Source of the DNA: Yersinia rochesterensis
GTDB taxonomy: Bacteria; Pseudomonadota; Gammaproteobacteria; Enterobacterales; Enterobacteriaceae
Assembly (NCBI RefSeq): GCF_003600645.1
Contig: NZ_CP032482.1
Coordinates: 3,100,001 to 3,164,000, forward strand
DNA: 64,000 bases
Direction of reading: 5' to 3'
Part shown: one piece after another, positions 6,740 to 15,651 of the stretch
Layout: every line of letters starts with the position of its first letter
Position numbering within the stretch: the first letter of the stretch is position 1
The notes under the pieces: generated by a model
What the model saw: only the letters and a program-made list of their open reading frames with translations
What the model was told of the DNA's origin: nothing
The model's database searches: none
Program-made: the position numbers and the translations under genes

Positions 6740-8392
6740 TTACTTATAAACAATCTCGCCTTTCGGCTGATACTGATTAGCATCTAGCGGAGAGTGCTTT
6801 TCAATATACTGCTTCAGAACTTCTGCATCGATAAAGCCGGTATTCACATAGCCCGGTAAGGTATCAATCTTCGGATAGCCATCACCGCCTAACGCGTTGA
6901 AATTCAAGGTCGCCAGACGATAAGTTTTATTCGGGTCTAACGGCTTGCCCTGTATTTTCACGTCGCTGACACCCTTGCCATCAGCCACTAAGCTAACATT
7001 GGCAAATTGCGCATAAGCTCCTGAATCTACTTTTTTATTGGCCACGACCGCCAGATATTTCTCGACTTCGCTGCCTTTCATATCGGCATAAACCAAGGTA
7101 TTACCGAATGGCTGAACTTTGAGAACATCTTTATAAGTGATATCGCCGGCATCGATAGAGTCACGAACCCCACCGCCACTCATTACTGCAAAGTCAGCAC
7201 CCGCACGTTCCATTTGTGCCGCCAATAACATACGTGCCAGATTAGTTTGCTCGAAACGGACTTTACTGCGATCCCCCTCCAGCTTGCCATTCACACTGCC
7301 GACTTTAACATCCAGTTGCGCCTTACCTTGCTCTTCAAATGGCGTCAGCAGCTTCAGCATTGCTGGGTCTTGGGCAATTTCTTGGGTATAAAACACGCGC
7401 TCACTGGTGCCATCAGCTTTCTCAACTTTTTTCTTTAAATTGATCGGAATTAACTGATAGCTCACTAACTTCAACTCGCCATTACGGAATTTGAAGTCTG
7501 CCCGACCCACATATTTACCCCATTCATGCGCCTGCACGATCCAAGTGCCATTCTGCCGATCAGGAGCACAAGGGGTGCCTGGCACATAATCAGCCTGCTT
7601 ATGGTTTTCACTGGCCATACAGACCGGATCTTGCGAATGCCCGCCCACAATCATATCCAGGTAACCCGCCGGTAGGCTGCGCGCCATCTCGACATCACCC
7701 GGAGCATTAGATCCATGCTGGCCATCATCGTAATGCCCCATATGAGTCGCCGCGATAATAATGTCAGGCTTTTCTGTTTTTCTCAGTTGCTCGACAACTT
7801 GCTTGGCTTCTGCTGCGGGTGCATGGAATTCGATATCAGTGAAATACTCGGGATTCCCGATCTTAGCGGTGTCATCGGTGGTTAAACCAATCACCGCAAT
7901 TTTCACACCTTGCTTATCAAACAGTGCATAAGGTTTGAATAATCGCTGCTGAGTGCTTTTCTGATAAATATTGGCGGATAATAATGGGAAAGTCGCCCAT
8001 TTCTCCTGCTGACGCAACACACTCAGAGGGTTATCAAACTCATGGTTACCAATGGCCATAGCATCATAACCGACCAAATTCATACCACGGAAATCCGGTT
8101 CGGCATCTTGCAAATCAGATTCCGGTACGCCGGTATTAATATCGCCGCCAGAAAGCAGCAATAGGCTTCCTCCCTCTGCGGCGACTTGTTTGCGGATATC
8201 ATCAACTAAGGTTTTCTGTGCAGCCAACCCATACTCACCGTGATCATTTTGCCAGAAGTGCCCATGGTGGTCGTTGGTGTGCAATATGGTGATATCGTAA
8301 GTTTTATCTTTTTCCCAGGCAGCTGCCCATCCCGGTGCAAACGCCAGCGACACAGCCAAAGCACATGCTGTGGTCGATAATGAAAAACGCAT
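6740..8392 (-). CDS. ushA: Periplasmic 5'-nucleotidase / UDP-sugar hydrolase
   Basis: A 550-residue protein, the same length as E. coli UshA. A signal peptide with an AAA-type cleavage region covers residues 1-25. The metallophosphatase ligands fall at the E. coli numbering: Asp41 and His43 in HTNDHHG and Asn116 in GNHE. The C-terminal nucleotidase domain is complete. It hydrolyses UDP-sugars and nucleoside monophosphates in the periplasm. ATG 8392 is preferred over upstream starts because it begins the signal peptide and has GGAG 8 bases upstream. It is the chromosomal neighbour of the prophage integrase. Confidence 0.95.
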   Translation of the reverse strand: MRFSLSTTACALAVSLAFAPGWAAAWEKDKTYDITILHTNDHHGHFWQNDHGEYGLAAQKTLVDDIRKQVAAEGGSLLLLSGGDINTGVPESDLQDAEPDFRGMNLVGYDAMAIGNHEFDNPLSVLRQQEKWATFPLLSANIYQKSTQQRLFKPYALFDKQGVKIAVIGLTTDDTAKIGNPEYFTDIEFHAPAAEAKQVVEQLRKTEKPDIIIAATHMGHYDDGQHGSNAPGDVEMARSLPAGYLDMIVGGHSQDPVCMASENHKQADYVPGTPCAPDRQNGTWIVQAHEWGKYVGRADFKFRNGELKLVSYQLIPINLKKKVEKADGTSERVFYTQEIAQDPAMLKLLTPFEEQGKAQLDVKVGSVNGKLEGDRSKVRFEQTNLARMLLAAQMERAGADFAVMSGGGVRDSIDAGDITYKDVLKVQPFGNTLVYADMKGSEVEKYLAVVANKKVDSGAYAQFANVSLVADGKGVSDVKIQGKPLDPNKTYRLATLNFNALGGDGYPKIDTLPGYVNTGFIDAEVLKQYIEKHSPLDANQYQPKGEIVYK

Positions 8393-8657
8393 GGCAAATC
8401 TCCATGTTGTCGTTAAAACCGGCCTATTCAGTGCCAGTTTAATCAGTGAAAATGGGGTGACGCATATCAATATCATGAAAAATCAAGGTGATACTGTGAT
8501 AAAGCCAGCATTGTAATGTAATAATGCATGCTGAATTTCAGGATATTGGAATATATATCAAGTTTTATCTGCTGTAGTAAAAATCATTCGATCTGAATAA
8601 TATGTATTAATTACCAAGATACTATTAACAGTGAAAATTATTAGGCGAATACTCACT

Positions 8658-9890
8658 ATGACCGATCGTTCTGAGACTGGCCCCCAGCCCTCCATCAATA
8701 CCCAGACCATCGATAAGACCAAGGTAAAACGCACGTCTTTCTCTATTTTGGGTGCTATCAGCGTATCTCACTTGCTCAACGATATGATCCAATCGCTGAT
8801 TCTGGCAATTTATCCTCTATTACAAGCCGAATTTTCACTGAGTTTTGCACAAATTGGATTAATTACCCTCACCTACCAATTGACTGCCTCACTATTACAG
8901 CCGCTTATTGGCCTCTATACCGATAAGCATCCAAAACCCTATTCACTGCCAATTGGTATGGGTTTTACTCTGTCGGGCATCTTGCTGCTTGCAGTCGCTA
9001 CCACCTTCCCCGTGGTTTTATTGGCGGCGGCATTGGTCGGTACCGGTTCTTCGGTCTTCCATCCAGAATCCTCGCGGGTAGCCCGCATGGCCTCTGGTGG
9101 TCGTCATGGTATGGCTCAGTCCATTTTTCAAGTGGGGGGCAACTTCGGTAGTGCCCTTGGCCCGTTATTAGCCGCAATCCTTATTGCACCTTATGGCAAA
9201 GGCAATGTGGGCTGGTTTTCCCTCGCGGCATTGCTGGCAATTGTGGTGCTATTACAGGTCAGTAAATGGTATCAGCAACAACAAAGAGCCACACATGGCA
9301 AAATACTAAAAGCCTCATCAGTAGAAATGCTGCCTAAAAAGACTGTTATTAGGGCGTTAGCAATCCTGATGGTGTTGATATTCTCTAAATACTTCTACTT
9401 GACAAGTATTAGCAGCTATTACACCTTTTATCTGATGCATAGGTTTGGTGTTTCGATACAAAATGCCCAAATACATTTATTTGTATTCTTATTCGCAGTT
9501 GCCGCTGGCACCATCATTGGCGGGCCTCTTGGTGATCGGATAGGTCGTAAATATGTTATTTGGGGGTCAATACTGGGTGTAGCACCGTTTACCCTTGTTT
9601 TACCCCACGCATCTTTGTACTGGACAGGGGTTTTAACCGTGATCATTGGGGTTATCCTCGCCTCGGCCTTCTCGGCAATACTGGTATATGCGCAGGAGCT
9701 TATTCCAGGAAAAGTCGGGATGGTATCCGGTCTATTCTTCGGTTTTGCTTTCGGTATGGGGGGTTTAGGTGCGGCTGTACTAGGGTATGTTGCTGATTTG
9801 AGCAGTATTGAACTGGTTTATCAAATCTGTGCATTCTTACCATTACTGGGGATAATAACGGTCTTCCTGCCTAATATAGAAGATAAGTAA
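8658..9890 (+). CDS. rosA: RosA/Fsr major facilitator efflux protein
   Basis: A 410-residue 12-TM transporter of the fosmidomycin-resistance (Fsr) family; ISVSHLLNDMIQSLI near residue 40 and the GxxSSVFHPESSRVAR motif near residue 140 are family hallmarks. In Y. enterocolitica the homologue RosA, with the antiporter RosB downstream, is known to raise resistance to cationic antimicrobial peptides. The same order is seen here. The start is taken at ATG 8658 (MTDRSE); an upstream in-frame GTG at 8631 is possible. A hairpin follows the stop. Confidence 0.88.
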   Translation: MTDRSETGPQPSINTQTIDKTKVKRTSFSILGAISVSHLLNDMIQSLILAIYPLLQAEFSLSFAQIGLITLTYQLTASLLQPLIGLYTDKHPKPYSLPIGMGFTLSGILLLAVATTFPVVLLAAALVGTGSSVFHPESSRVARMASGGRHGMAQSIFQVGGNFGSALGPLLAAILIAPYGKGNVGWFSLAALLAIVVLLQVSKWYQQQQRATHGKILKASSVEMLPKKTVIRALAILMVLIFSKYFYLTSISSYYTFYLMHRFGVSIQNAQIHLFVFLFAVAAGTIIGGPLGDRIGRKYVIWGSILGVAPFTLVLPHASLYWTGVLTVIIGVILASAFSAILVYAQELIPGKVGMVSGLFFGFAFGMGGLGAAVLGYVADLSSIELVYQICAFLPLLGIITVFLPNIEDK

Positions 9891-9906
9891 TAGTAATAAC
9901 CTTATA

Positions 9907-9938
9907 ATCCCGATTGAAATATGTGTTTCAGTCGGGAT
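9907..9938 (+). terminator. Hairpin after rosA
   Basis: ATCCCGA-T-TGAAA pairs with TTTCA-G-TCGGGAT around a short loop just after the rosA stop. There is no long T run, so termination strength is uncertain. Confidence 0.5.
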
Positions 9939-10126
9939 GATTCCCTGTGTAATAGAGATAGAAATAGCAAATCCACCATAAACAACCACTTCAAACAATT
10001 TCCATGCCAAAGCAGACTTTTATCGATAAAAAATGAATTTTTATCGCGCATTGATCGCATAAATGCAATAAACTGATGTTATTGCTGTGAAATGCTTGCC
10101 GCCCTGCCGAACTAGAAGGAGTCTGG

Positions 10127-11818
10127 ATGCACCACTCAACACCCTTAATTACCACGATCGTCGGAGGCCTTGTTCTCGCCTTCCTCTTGGGCACCTTGGC
10201 TCACCGCCTGCGCATCTCACCACTGGTGGGGTATCTTGCAGCAGGGGTGCTAGCCGGGCCATTCACGCCAGGTTTTGTTGCTGATACCTCATTAGCACCA
10301 GAATTGGCTGAAATTGGTGTTATTTTGTTGATGTTTGGTGTTGGACTTCACTTCTCGCTTAAAGACCTCCTCGCAGTAAAAGCTATCGCCATACCCGGTG
10401 CCGTTGCACAAATTGCTGTCGCCACCTTACTCGGGATGGGATTATCTCATTTATTAGGCTGGGATTTGATGACTGGGTTTGTCTTCGGTCTTTGCCTATC
10501 AACAGCGAGTACAGTGGTATTACTGCGGGCATTAGAAGAACGGCAACTCATTGATAGCCAACGAGGGCAAATTGCCATTGGCTGGTTAATTGTTGAAGAT
10601 TTGGCGATGGTGCTCACATTGGTGCTATTACCGGCCTTTGCTGGCGTGATGGGGAACGAAACCACCAGTCTGAGCCAATTATTCACGGAATTGGCGATTA
10701 CCATCGGTAAGGTAATTGCATTCATTACTCTGATGATTGTTGTTGGCCGCCGCCTGGTCCCTTGGATACTGGCTAAAACCGCCAGTACCGGCTCCCGTGA
10801 GCTATTTACCCTGGCGGTGCTGGTATTAGCACTCGGGATTGCATACGGTGCTGTAGGGCTGTTCGATGTATCCTTTGCTCTCGGTGCATTCTTCGCCGGA
10901 ATGGTATTGAATGAATCTGAGCTCAGCCATCGTGCCGCGCAAGATACTCTGCCATTACGTGATGCATTCGCCGTCCTGTTTTTCGTTTCGGTCGGGATGT
11001 TGTTCGACCCCATGATTTTGCTACATGAGCCTTTAGCCGTGCTGGCCTCACTGGCTATCATCATCTTCGGCAAATCAGCTATCGCATTCATATTAGTGCG
11101 GATGTTTGGCCACTCAAAACGCACCGCACTCACTATTTCGGTCAGCTTGGCACAAATCGGTGAATTCGCCTTTATTCTGGCAGGGCTTGGGATTTCTCTC
11201 GGTTTAATGTCAGAACACGGCCGCAATCTGGTCCTGGCAGGGGCGATTCTGTCCATCATGCTTAATCCGTTACTTTTCACACTGTTAGATCGCTATTTAG
11301 CCAAGAACGAGACCATGGAAGATCTGATTCTGGAAGAAGCCGTAGAAGAAGAAAAGCAGATCCCTGTCGATTTATGCAATCATGCATTATTAGTGGGTTA
11401 TGGTCGGGTTGGCAGCTTATTAGGTGCCAAACTGCATGCGGAAGGTATTCCATTAGTAGTTATCGAGAACTCTCGGCCAAGAGTGGAAGCACTGCGTGAA
11501 CAAGGTATTAATGCGGTATTAGGCAATGCTGCCAGCGCAGATATTATGTCGCTGGCTCGTTTAGATTGCGCACGTTGGTTATTACTGACAATTCCGAATG
11601 GCTACGAAGCCGGGGAGATTGTCGCTTCAGCCAGAATTAAACGACCAGATCTTGAGATTATTGCGCGCGCACATTATGACGATGAAGTCGTTTATATCTC
11701 GGATCGTGGTGCGAATCAGGTTGTTATGGGCGAACGTGAAATTGCCAACAGTATGCTTAATATGCTGAAGATCGAAACGCTGACGGAAGAAGATAAGCGC
11801 CCACTTTGCCCGATTTAA
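10127..11818 (+). CDS. rosB: RosB/YbaL monovalent cation:proton antiporter (CPA2)
   Basis: A 563-residue protein with about 12 membrane segments (residues 1-385) of the KefC/CPA2 type, followed by a cytoplasmic RCK/TrkA-N domain from ~415 whose dinucleotide fold begins LLVGYGRVGSLLG. AAGGAG precedes ATG 10127. E. coli YbaL is the orthologue. In Y. enterocolitica RosB acts with RosA in temperature-regulated peptide resistance, probably through K+/H+ exchange. It is transcribed in the same direction as rosA, 236 bases downstream, and converges on gsk. Confidence 0.9.
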   Translation: MHHSTPLITTIVGGLVLAFLLGTLAHRLRISPLVGYLAAGVLAGPFTPGFVADTSLAPELAEIGVILLMFGVGLHFSLKDLLAVKAIAIPGAVAQIAVATLLGMGLSHLLGWDLMTGFVFGLCLSTASTVVLLRALEERQLIDSQRGQIAIGWLIVEDLAMVLTLVLLPAFAGVMGNETTSLSQLFTELAITIGKVIAFITLMIVVGRRLVPWILAKTASTGSRELFTLAVLVLALGIAYGAVGLFDVSFALGAFFAGMVLNESELSHRAAQDTLPLRDAFAVLFFVSVGMLFDPMILLHEPLAVLASLAIIIFGKSAIAFILVRMFGHSKRTALTISVSLAQIGEFAFILAGLGISLGLMSEHGRNLVLAGAILSIMLNPLLFTLLDRYLAKNETMEDLILEEAVEEEKQIPVDLCNHALLVGYGRVGSLLGAKLHAEGIPLVVIENSRPRVEALREQGINAVLGNAASADIMSLARLDCARWLLLTIPNGYEAGEIVASARIKRPDLEIIARAHYDDEVVYISDRGANQVVMGEREIANSMLNMLKIETLTEEDKRPLCPI

Positions 11819-11833
11819 AAGTATTACTGTGTT

Positions 11834-11891
11834 AGCACATCAACTATAAATAGGGCCAGCATATGCTGGCCCTATTTATAGTTGATGTGCT
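11834..11891. repeat. 58-bp perfect palindrome between rosB and gsk
   Basis: The 29 bases 11834-11862 are exactly complementary to 11863-11891, with no spacer. The palindrome starts 15 bases after the rosB stop and touches the ERIC element on its right. It could act as a bidirectional terminator or processing site for the convergent rosB and gsk transcripts, or extrude as a cruciform. Confidence 0.95.
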
Positions 11892-12162
11892 CTATCCAAT
11901 AGATTTCAAGGTGCAGGAAGGCGGCGAGTAAGAGACAAATTGGTTGTAAACCATTTTGAACAGCGCTTGCGCTGGCCCTTAGGGTGAGCCTCTAATGAGG
12001 CTCATAATCCCGATGAGCTTACACCGCTAAGTTATTCGGGTGACAAATCTGCCGGGAGCAGATTTGAACGCTGCTCTCAGCGGCCTCGTAGAGGCGAGGC
12101 CTATGGATGGGCCAAGTAACGAGAGCAGCCAACACACCTGCAATTTGAAAGATGACGGATAT
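11892..12162 (+). repeat. ERIC-type element carrying two ~70-bp insertions
   Basis: Left end (CTATCCAATAGATTTCAAGG), centre (CCCGATGAGCTTAC ... GTTATTCGGGTGA) and right end (GCAGCCAACACACCTGCAA ... GATGACGGATAT) follow the ERIC pattern. Two extra blocks, 11936-12006 and 12045-12119, interrupt it at symmetric positions. The element ends one base before the gsk stop codon, so the end of the gsk mRNA would carry it. ERIC family membership is from recall of the consensus. Confidence 0.8.
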
Positions 12163-12163
12163 C

Positions 12164-13468
12164 TTATCTTTCCCAGTACGACTCTTCCAAACTGTCTTCT
12201 CGCTCAGGCAAACCACGAGTTAAACGTGGTGAATGTTGATTCAACACCTGATAACTGACCCGATTGGCATATTTACATACTTGTGCCAATGAAGAATAAC
12301 TAAGGCAACTACGAACATGTTTACTTGAGTTAGGAACATTATTACGATGAAAGCCATTAGCAGCTATATCATGCAGCACGGCGGATAATGCGCCATCCCC
12401 TGCCCCATTAGTATTCATTATTTTCTCTGGCCCCCCCATATAAGGGGCAATATGAGAATAAATACGCAATGGATTTTCGCAATGCTCTTTGCGCATAACT
12501 CGGCTAAATTCATACAGATTAAATTCCGCAATAGCGCCAGGCAATAATGGATGCTGAGTTTGGCGCTTATTAGCCTCTTCTGTATATCCCGCCATATAAA
12601 GCCCATTAGGGCCTGCGGTACACAGCACTAAATCAACCCAGCTCAACGCCATATCTGAAGCCATTAATGGGTCATTCAGGCCAGTCAGCTCATAAGCTTC
12701 ATCTTCATTCATTGCAACGATAGAAACATGCTCTTTAAGAAAGTCACGCCACCACTGCGGATTATCTGCAATGACATATTTGGTTCCAAGTGTCATCACC
12801 ACAGGAACATTATATTTCTTCGCATAATTGATTGCCTGCATGGTCGCCTCAGGCATTGGCTCACCCGGTTTGCAACGCACCAGATAAGCTGTAAGAACCA
12901 ATGCTGAAGCGCCAGCGATAATATCTTCAGGAATACTTTCCGGCCGCAGTTGATTCATTTGGCCTGGGCTGATCGCAAATGTCCGCTCACCATTATCTGT
13001 AATTAAAGTGAAACAGCGGCCAATGGCACCATCAACAGCCTGTAGATAGTTTAAATCCGTACGGCTCGAGGTATTGCATAAGTAACGATAGGCATAACTG
13101 CCGATTTTGATATTGCTACACATCGTCCCTAGCAAAATAGAACGGTCATCGGCCAGCACAGAATAATTATGCAATGTATTACCAATGGTACCACCGGCAA
13201 ACTCATGAGTTATCAACCCATTAGTCGTTAATTCCTGATAAAGCTGCTCAGCGACATCATCCTCGATAACCAAAGAATGCCCTTGGCTAAGACCATAACG
13301 CGTAATAAAGTCCTCATCGACCTTCGCTTCAATATCAACCAGCGTCTGATCAATGCCGACGATATAAGATGTACTCACCTCATTTTCTGTTTGCGCCGGT
13401 TGCAGTAAAGGATCTCGGGCATTAACAGGAAAATAGTGTTTAGATTTGCGTTTACCAGGAAATTTCAT
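12164..13468 (-). CDS. gsk: Inosine-guanosine kinase
   Basis: A 434-residue PfkB/ribokinase-family nucleoside kinase of the same length as E. coli Gsk. The PfkB signature NTNGAGDGAL lies near residue 365 with the catalytic Asp in GAGD, and the conserved C-terminus EDSLEESYWER is intact although a repeat element touches the stop codon. It phosphorylates inosine and guanosine in purine salvage. In Yersinia it is the standard right-hand border gene of the hemH-gsk LPS locus, as seen here. Confidence 0.95.
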   Translation of the reverse strand: MKFPGKRKSKHYFPVNARDPLLQPAQTENEVSTSYIVGIDQTLVDIEAKVDEDFITRYGLSQGHSLVIEDDVAEQLYQELTTNGLITHEFAGGTIGNTLHNYSVLADDRSILLGTMCSNIKIGSYAYRYLCNTSSRTDLNYLQAVDGAIGRCFTLITDNGERTFAISPGQMNQLRPESIPEDIIAGASALVLTAYLVRCKPGEPMPEATMQAINYAKKYNVPVVMTLGTKYVIADNPQWWRDFLKEHVSIVAMNEDEAYELTGLNDPLMASDMALSWVDLVLCTAGPNGLYMAGYTEEANKRQTQHPLLPGAIAEFNLYEFSRVMRKEHCENPLRIYSHIAPYMGGPEKIMNTNGAGDGALSAVLHDIAANGFHRNNVPNSSKHVRSCLSYSSLAQVCKYANRVSYQVLNQHSPRLTRGLPEREDSLEESYWER

Positions 13469-13529
13469 TGTTGTTTGTTACAAATTGAGGAATGAAGAGA
13501 TAAAGAATTTTAGCACAAATACCCAATAC

Positions 13530-14540
13530 TCAGCGAACATAGCCATTAGGATTAGATTGCTGCCAGTTCCAAGCGTCTTTTAACATATCTGTTAAAGTTC
13601 TTTTGGCTTTCCATTCTAATTCTTTCAAGGCAAGTTCTGCACTCGCCCAACATTCTGCAATATCTCCAGAACGACGAGCAACAATTTCATAAGGAATTTT
13701 TTTACCTGATATACGTTCAAATTCCGCGATCATCTGTAACACTGAATACCCAACACCCGAACCAAGATTATAAACCTTAAATCCTGGAGTTAGCTTATTA
13801 AGCGCACAAATATGCCCTTCAGCGAGATCCATGACATGAATATAATCTCGTACACCGGAACCATCTGCCGTGGGATAATCATTACCATAAACAGCTAATT
13901 TAGGGAGTTTACCAATCGCAACCTGAGTAATAAAAGGCAACAAGTTATTAGGTTTACCATTTGGATCCTCACCTATTAGGCCTGAAATATGGGCACCAAC
14001 AGGATTAAAGTACCGCAGCGTTCTTATAGAAAAATCAGGATGAGCCAAAGAGAAGTCTTTCAATATTTGCTCAACCATGACCTTTGATGAGCCATAAGGG
14101 TTGGTGGTACCTCCAACACGAGCATCTTCAGTCAGAGGAACAAATTCAGGATCACCATACACAGTAGCAGAAGAGCTAAATATTAATTTTTTGACACCAG
14201 CAATCACCATTTCTTCAAGTAAGACAATCGAACCGGTAACATTATTTTGGTAATATTCAATTGGCTTAACGACAGACTCACTGACTGATTTCAAACCCGC
14301 AAAATGAATAACTGCATCAATTTTATGCTCAGAAAATATCTGTTTAAGACAATCGCTATCTAATACATCACCTTGATAAAACGTCGCCATACGGCCTGTG
14401 ATTTGAGATACACGCAACAATGACTCAGCAGAAGCGTTAGATAAATTATCTAATACAACAACATCCTTGCCATTTTCTAAGAGTGTTAACAGGGTGTGTG
14501 AACCAATATACCCTGCACCACCAGTCACTAAAATAGTCAT
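13530..14540 (-). CDS. gne: UDP-hexose / UDP-HexNAc 4-epimerase (GalE/Gne)
   Basis: A 336-residue extended SDR protein: [12 protein letters not shown]-binding motif at residues 7-15, SSSATVYG near 125 and the catalytic Tyr-x3-Lys in NPYGSSK near 150. As the last gene of an outer-core operon in the O:3 order, it corresponds to gne, which interconverts UDP-GlcNAc and UDP-GalNAc (and UDP-Glc and UDP-Gal) for core assembly. Substrate preference cannot be read from sequence alone; galE is the alternative name. Confidence 0.85.
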   Translation of the reverse strand: MTILVTGGAGYIGSHTLLTLLENGKDVVVLDNLSNASAESLLRVSQITGRMATFYQGDVLDSDCLKQIFSEHKIDAVIHFAGLKSVSESVVKPIEYYQNNVTGSIVLLEEMVIAGVKKLIFSSSATVYGDPEFVPLTEDARVGGTTNPYGSSKVMVEQILKDFSLAHPDFSIRTLRYFNPVGAHISGLIGEDPNGKPNNLLPFITQVAIGKLPKLAVYGNDYPTADGSGVRDYIHVMDLAEGHICALNKLTPGFKVYNLGSGVGYSVLQMIAEFERISGKKIPYEIVARRSGDIAECWASAELALKELEWKAKRTLTDMLKDAWNWQQSNPNGYVR

Positions 14541-14576
14541 AGCTTACCTATTGAATTTAAGGAATCGAAATAGACT

Positions 14577-15596
14577 TCATCGCCCAAGAATAATTTCCCT
14601 ATATTTATCTTTAACATTGTTCATATCAAATTTATTTTTCTGTTTTTGCGCGGCTTTATAGAATGAAGTATAATTTGAAAATACTCTATTAAGAGCAGAA
14701 TCTAATTCTTCCGTTGTATTTCCAATTAAAATACCATTCTGGTCAACAACTTCACTACAACCGCCTACATTACTCAAAATAACGGGTAAACTGGCACTAG
14801 TCGCTTCAATTGCTGCCATTGGTAAACCTTCGCTTTCTGATGTTAATACAAATACATCATACTCATTAAATTTATCGAACCCTTTAATCTCACCATAGAA
14901 ATGAATATTGTCATAACTACCATATTCATTTTTAAGATCTTGGTAATATTCACCATCACCAACAATATCGAGATCAAATTTAGGATTAGCAGCAACAACT
15001 TTTAAGATCAAGTCAGGGCGTTTTGGATAAGCTAACCGGCAAACATAAATAATTTTATTTTCACACGGGCGGTCTGGGCGCTCAGCTAAGGGTGTTATAG
15101 CATTAAGCTGTGTCACTATCTTCTCAGGCTTAATACCAATAATTTTAATTGCTTTATCTGCATCACTTTGGGACACACACCATATAACATCAGTAATATG
15201 GGACAATAGTTTTTCAATATAGCAAAATATAAACTTCAGTACATTACCATTGTAAATACATGACCATCCATGAGAAACATATACACCGCGGAAACGTAGG
15301 AATAAGCGGGCTAATCGACTATAAAACCCCGCGTTGGCGGAGCTGGATACAACAATATCAACTTTATTTTCTTTAAGTGCTTTATATAAACTGTAAATAG
15401 CCTTAATGCTGGCCATTTTTCTGATCTCTGGAATAATAACGATTTTATCACAGACAATCGTTTCGGTTAACCAACCAGGCTCAGAGGTTATCAAAATAAT
15501 ATTACAATCATCTTTAAGTAGCTTAACTTGCTCTAAAACCCAACCTTGGGCACCACCAATGATTGATTTAGTAATTACGAATGCAACAGTCTTCAT
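14577..15596 (-). CDS. wbcQ: Glycosyltransferase family 4 (WbcQ position)
   Basis: A 339-residue GT-B fold enzyme. The N-terminus has the KSIIGGAQGWVLEQ acceptor-side pattern, and the C-terminal donor domain carries the E-x7-E motif EGLPMAAIE near residue 260, typical of retaining GT4 enzymes. It lies between the dehydratase gene and gne, the wbcQ position in the Y. enterocolitica O:3 outer-core cluster. It presumably adds one core sugar from a nucleotide donor at the inner membrane; the actual sugar is unknown. Confidence 0.75.
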   Translation of the reverse strand: MKTVAFVITKSIIGGAQGWVLEQVKLLKDDCNIILITSEPGWLTETIVCDKIVIIPEIRKMASIKAIYSLYKALKENKVDIVVSSSANAGFYSRLARLFLRFRGVYVSHGWSCIYNGNVLKFIFCYIEKLLSHITDVIWCVSQSDADKAIKIIGIKPEKIVTQLNAITPLAERPDRPCENKIIYVCRLAYPKRPDLILKVVAANPKFDLDIVGDGEYYQDLKNEYGSYDNIHFYGEIKGFDKFNEYDVFVLTSESEGLPMAAIEATSASLPVILSNVGGCSEVVDQNGILIGNTTEELDSALNRVFSNYTSFYKAAQKQKNKFDMNNVKDKYREIILGR

Positions 15597-15651
15597 ATAA
15601 TTTCCGTAAAAAATAAAATGAAAATATGATTAGAGAGCGTTCTCAAAACCA

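Noticed and set aside
10447..11280. 277-codon minus-strand frame inside rosB
   Set aside because: It is an antisense shadow of a clear membrane-protein gene, with Arg/Asn/Ser-rich low-complexity content and no family features.
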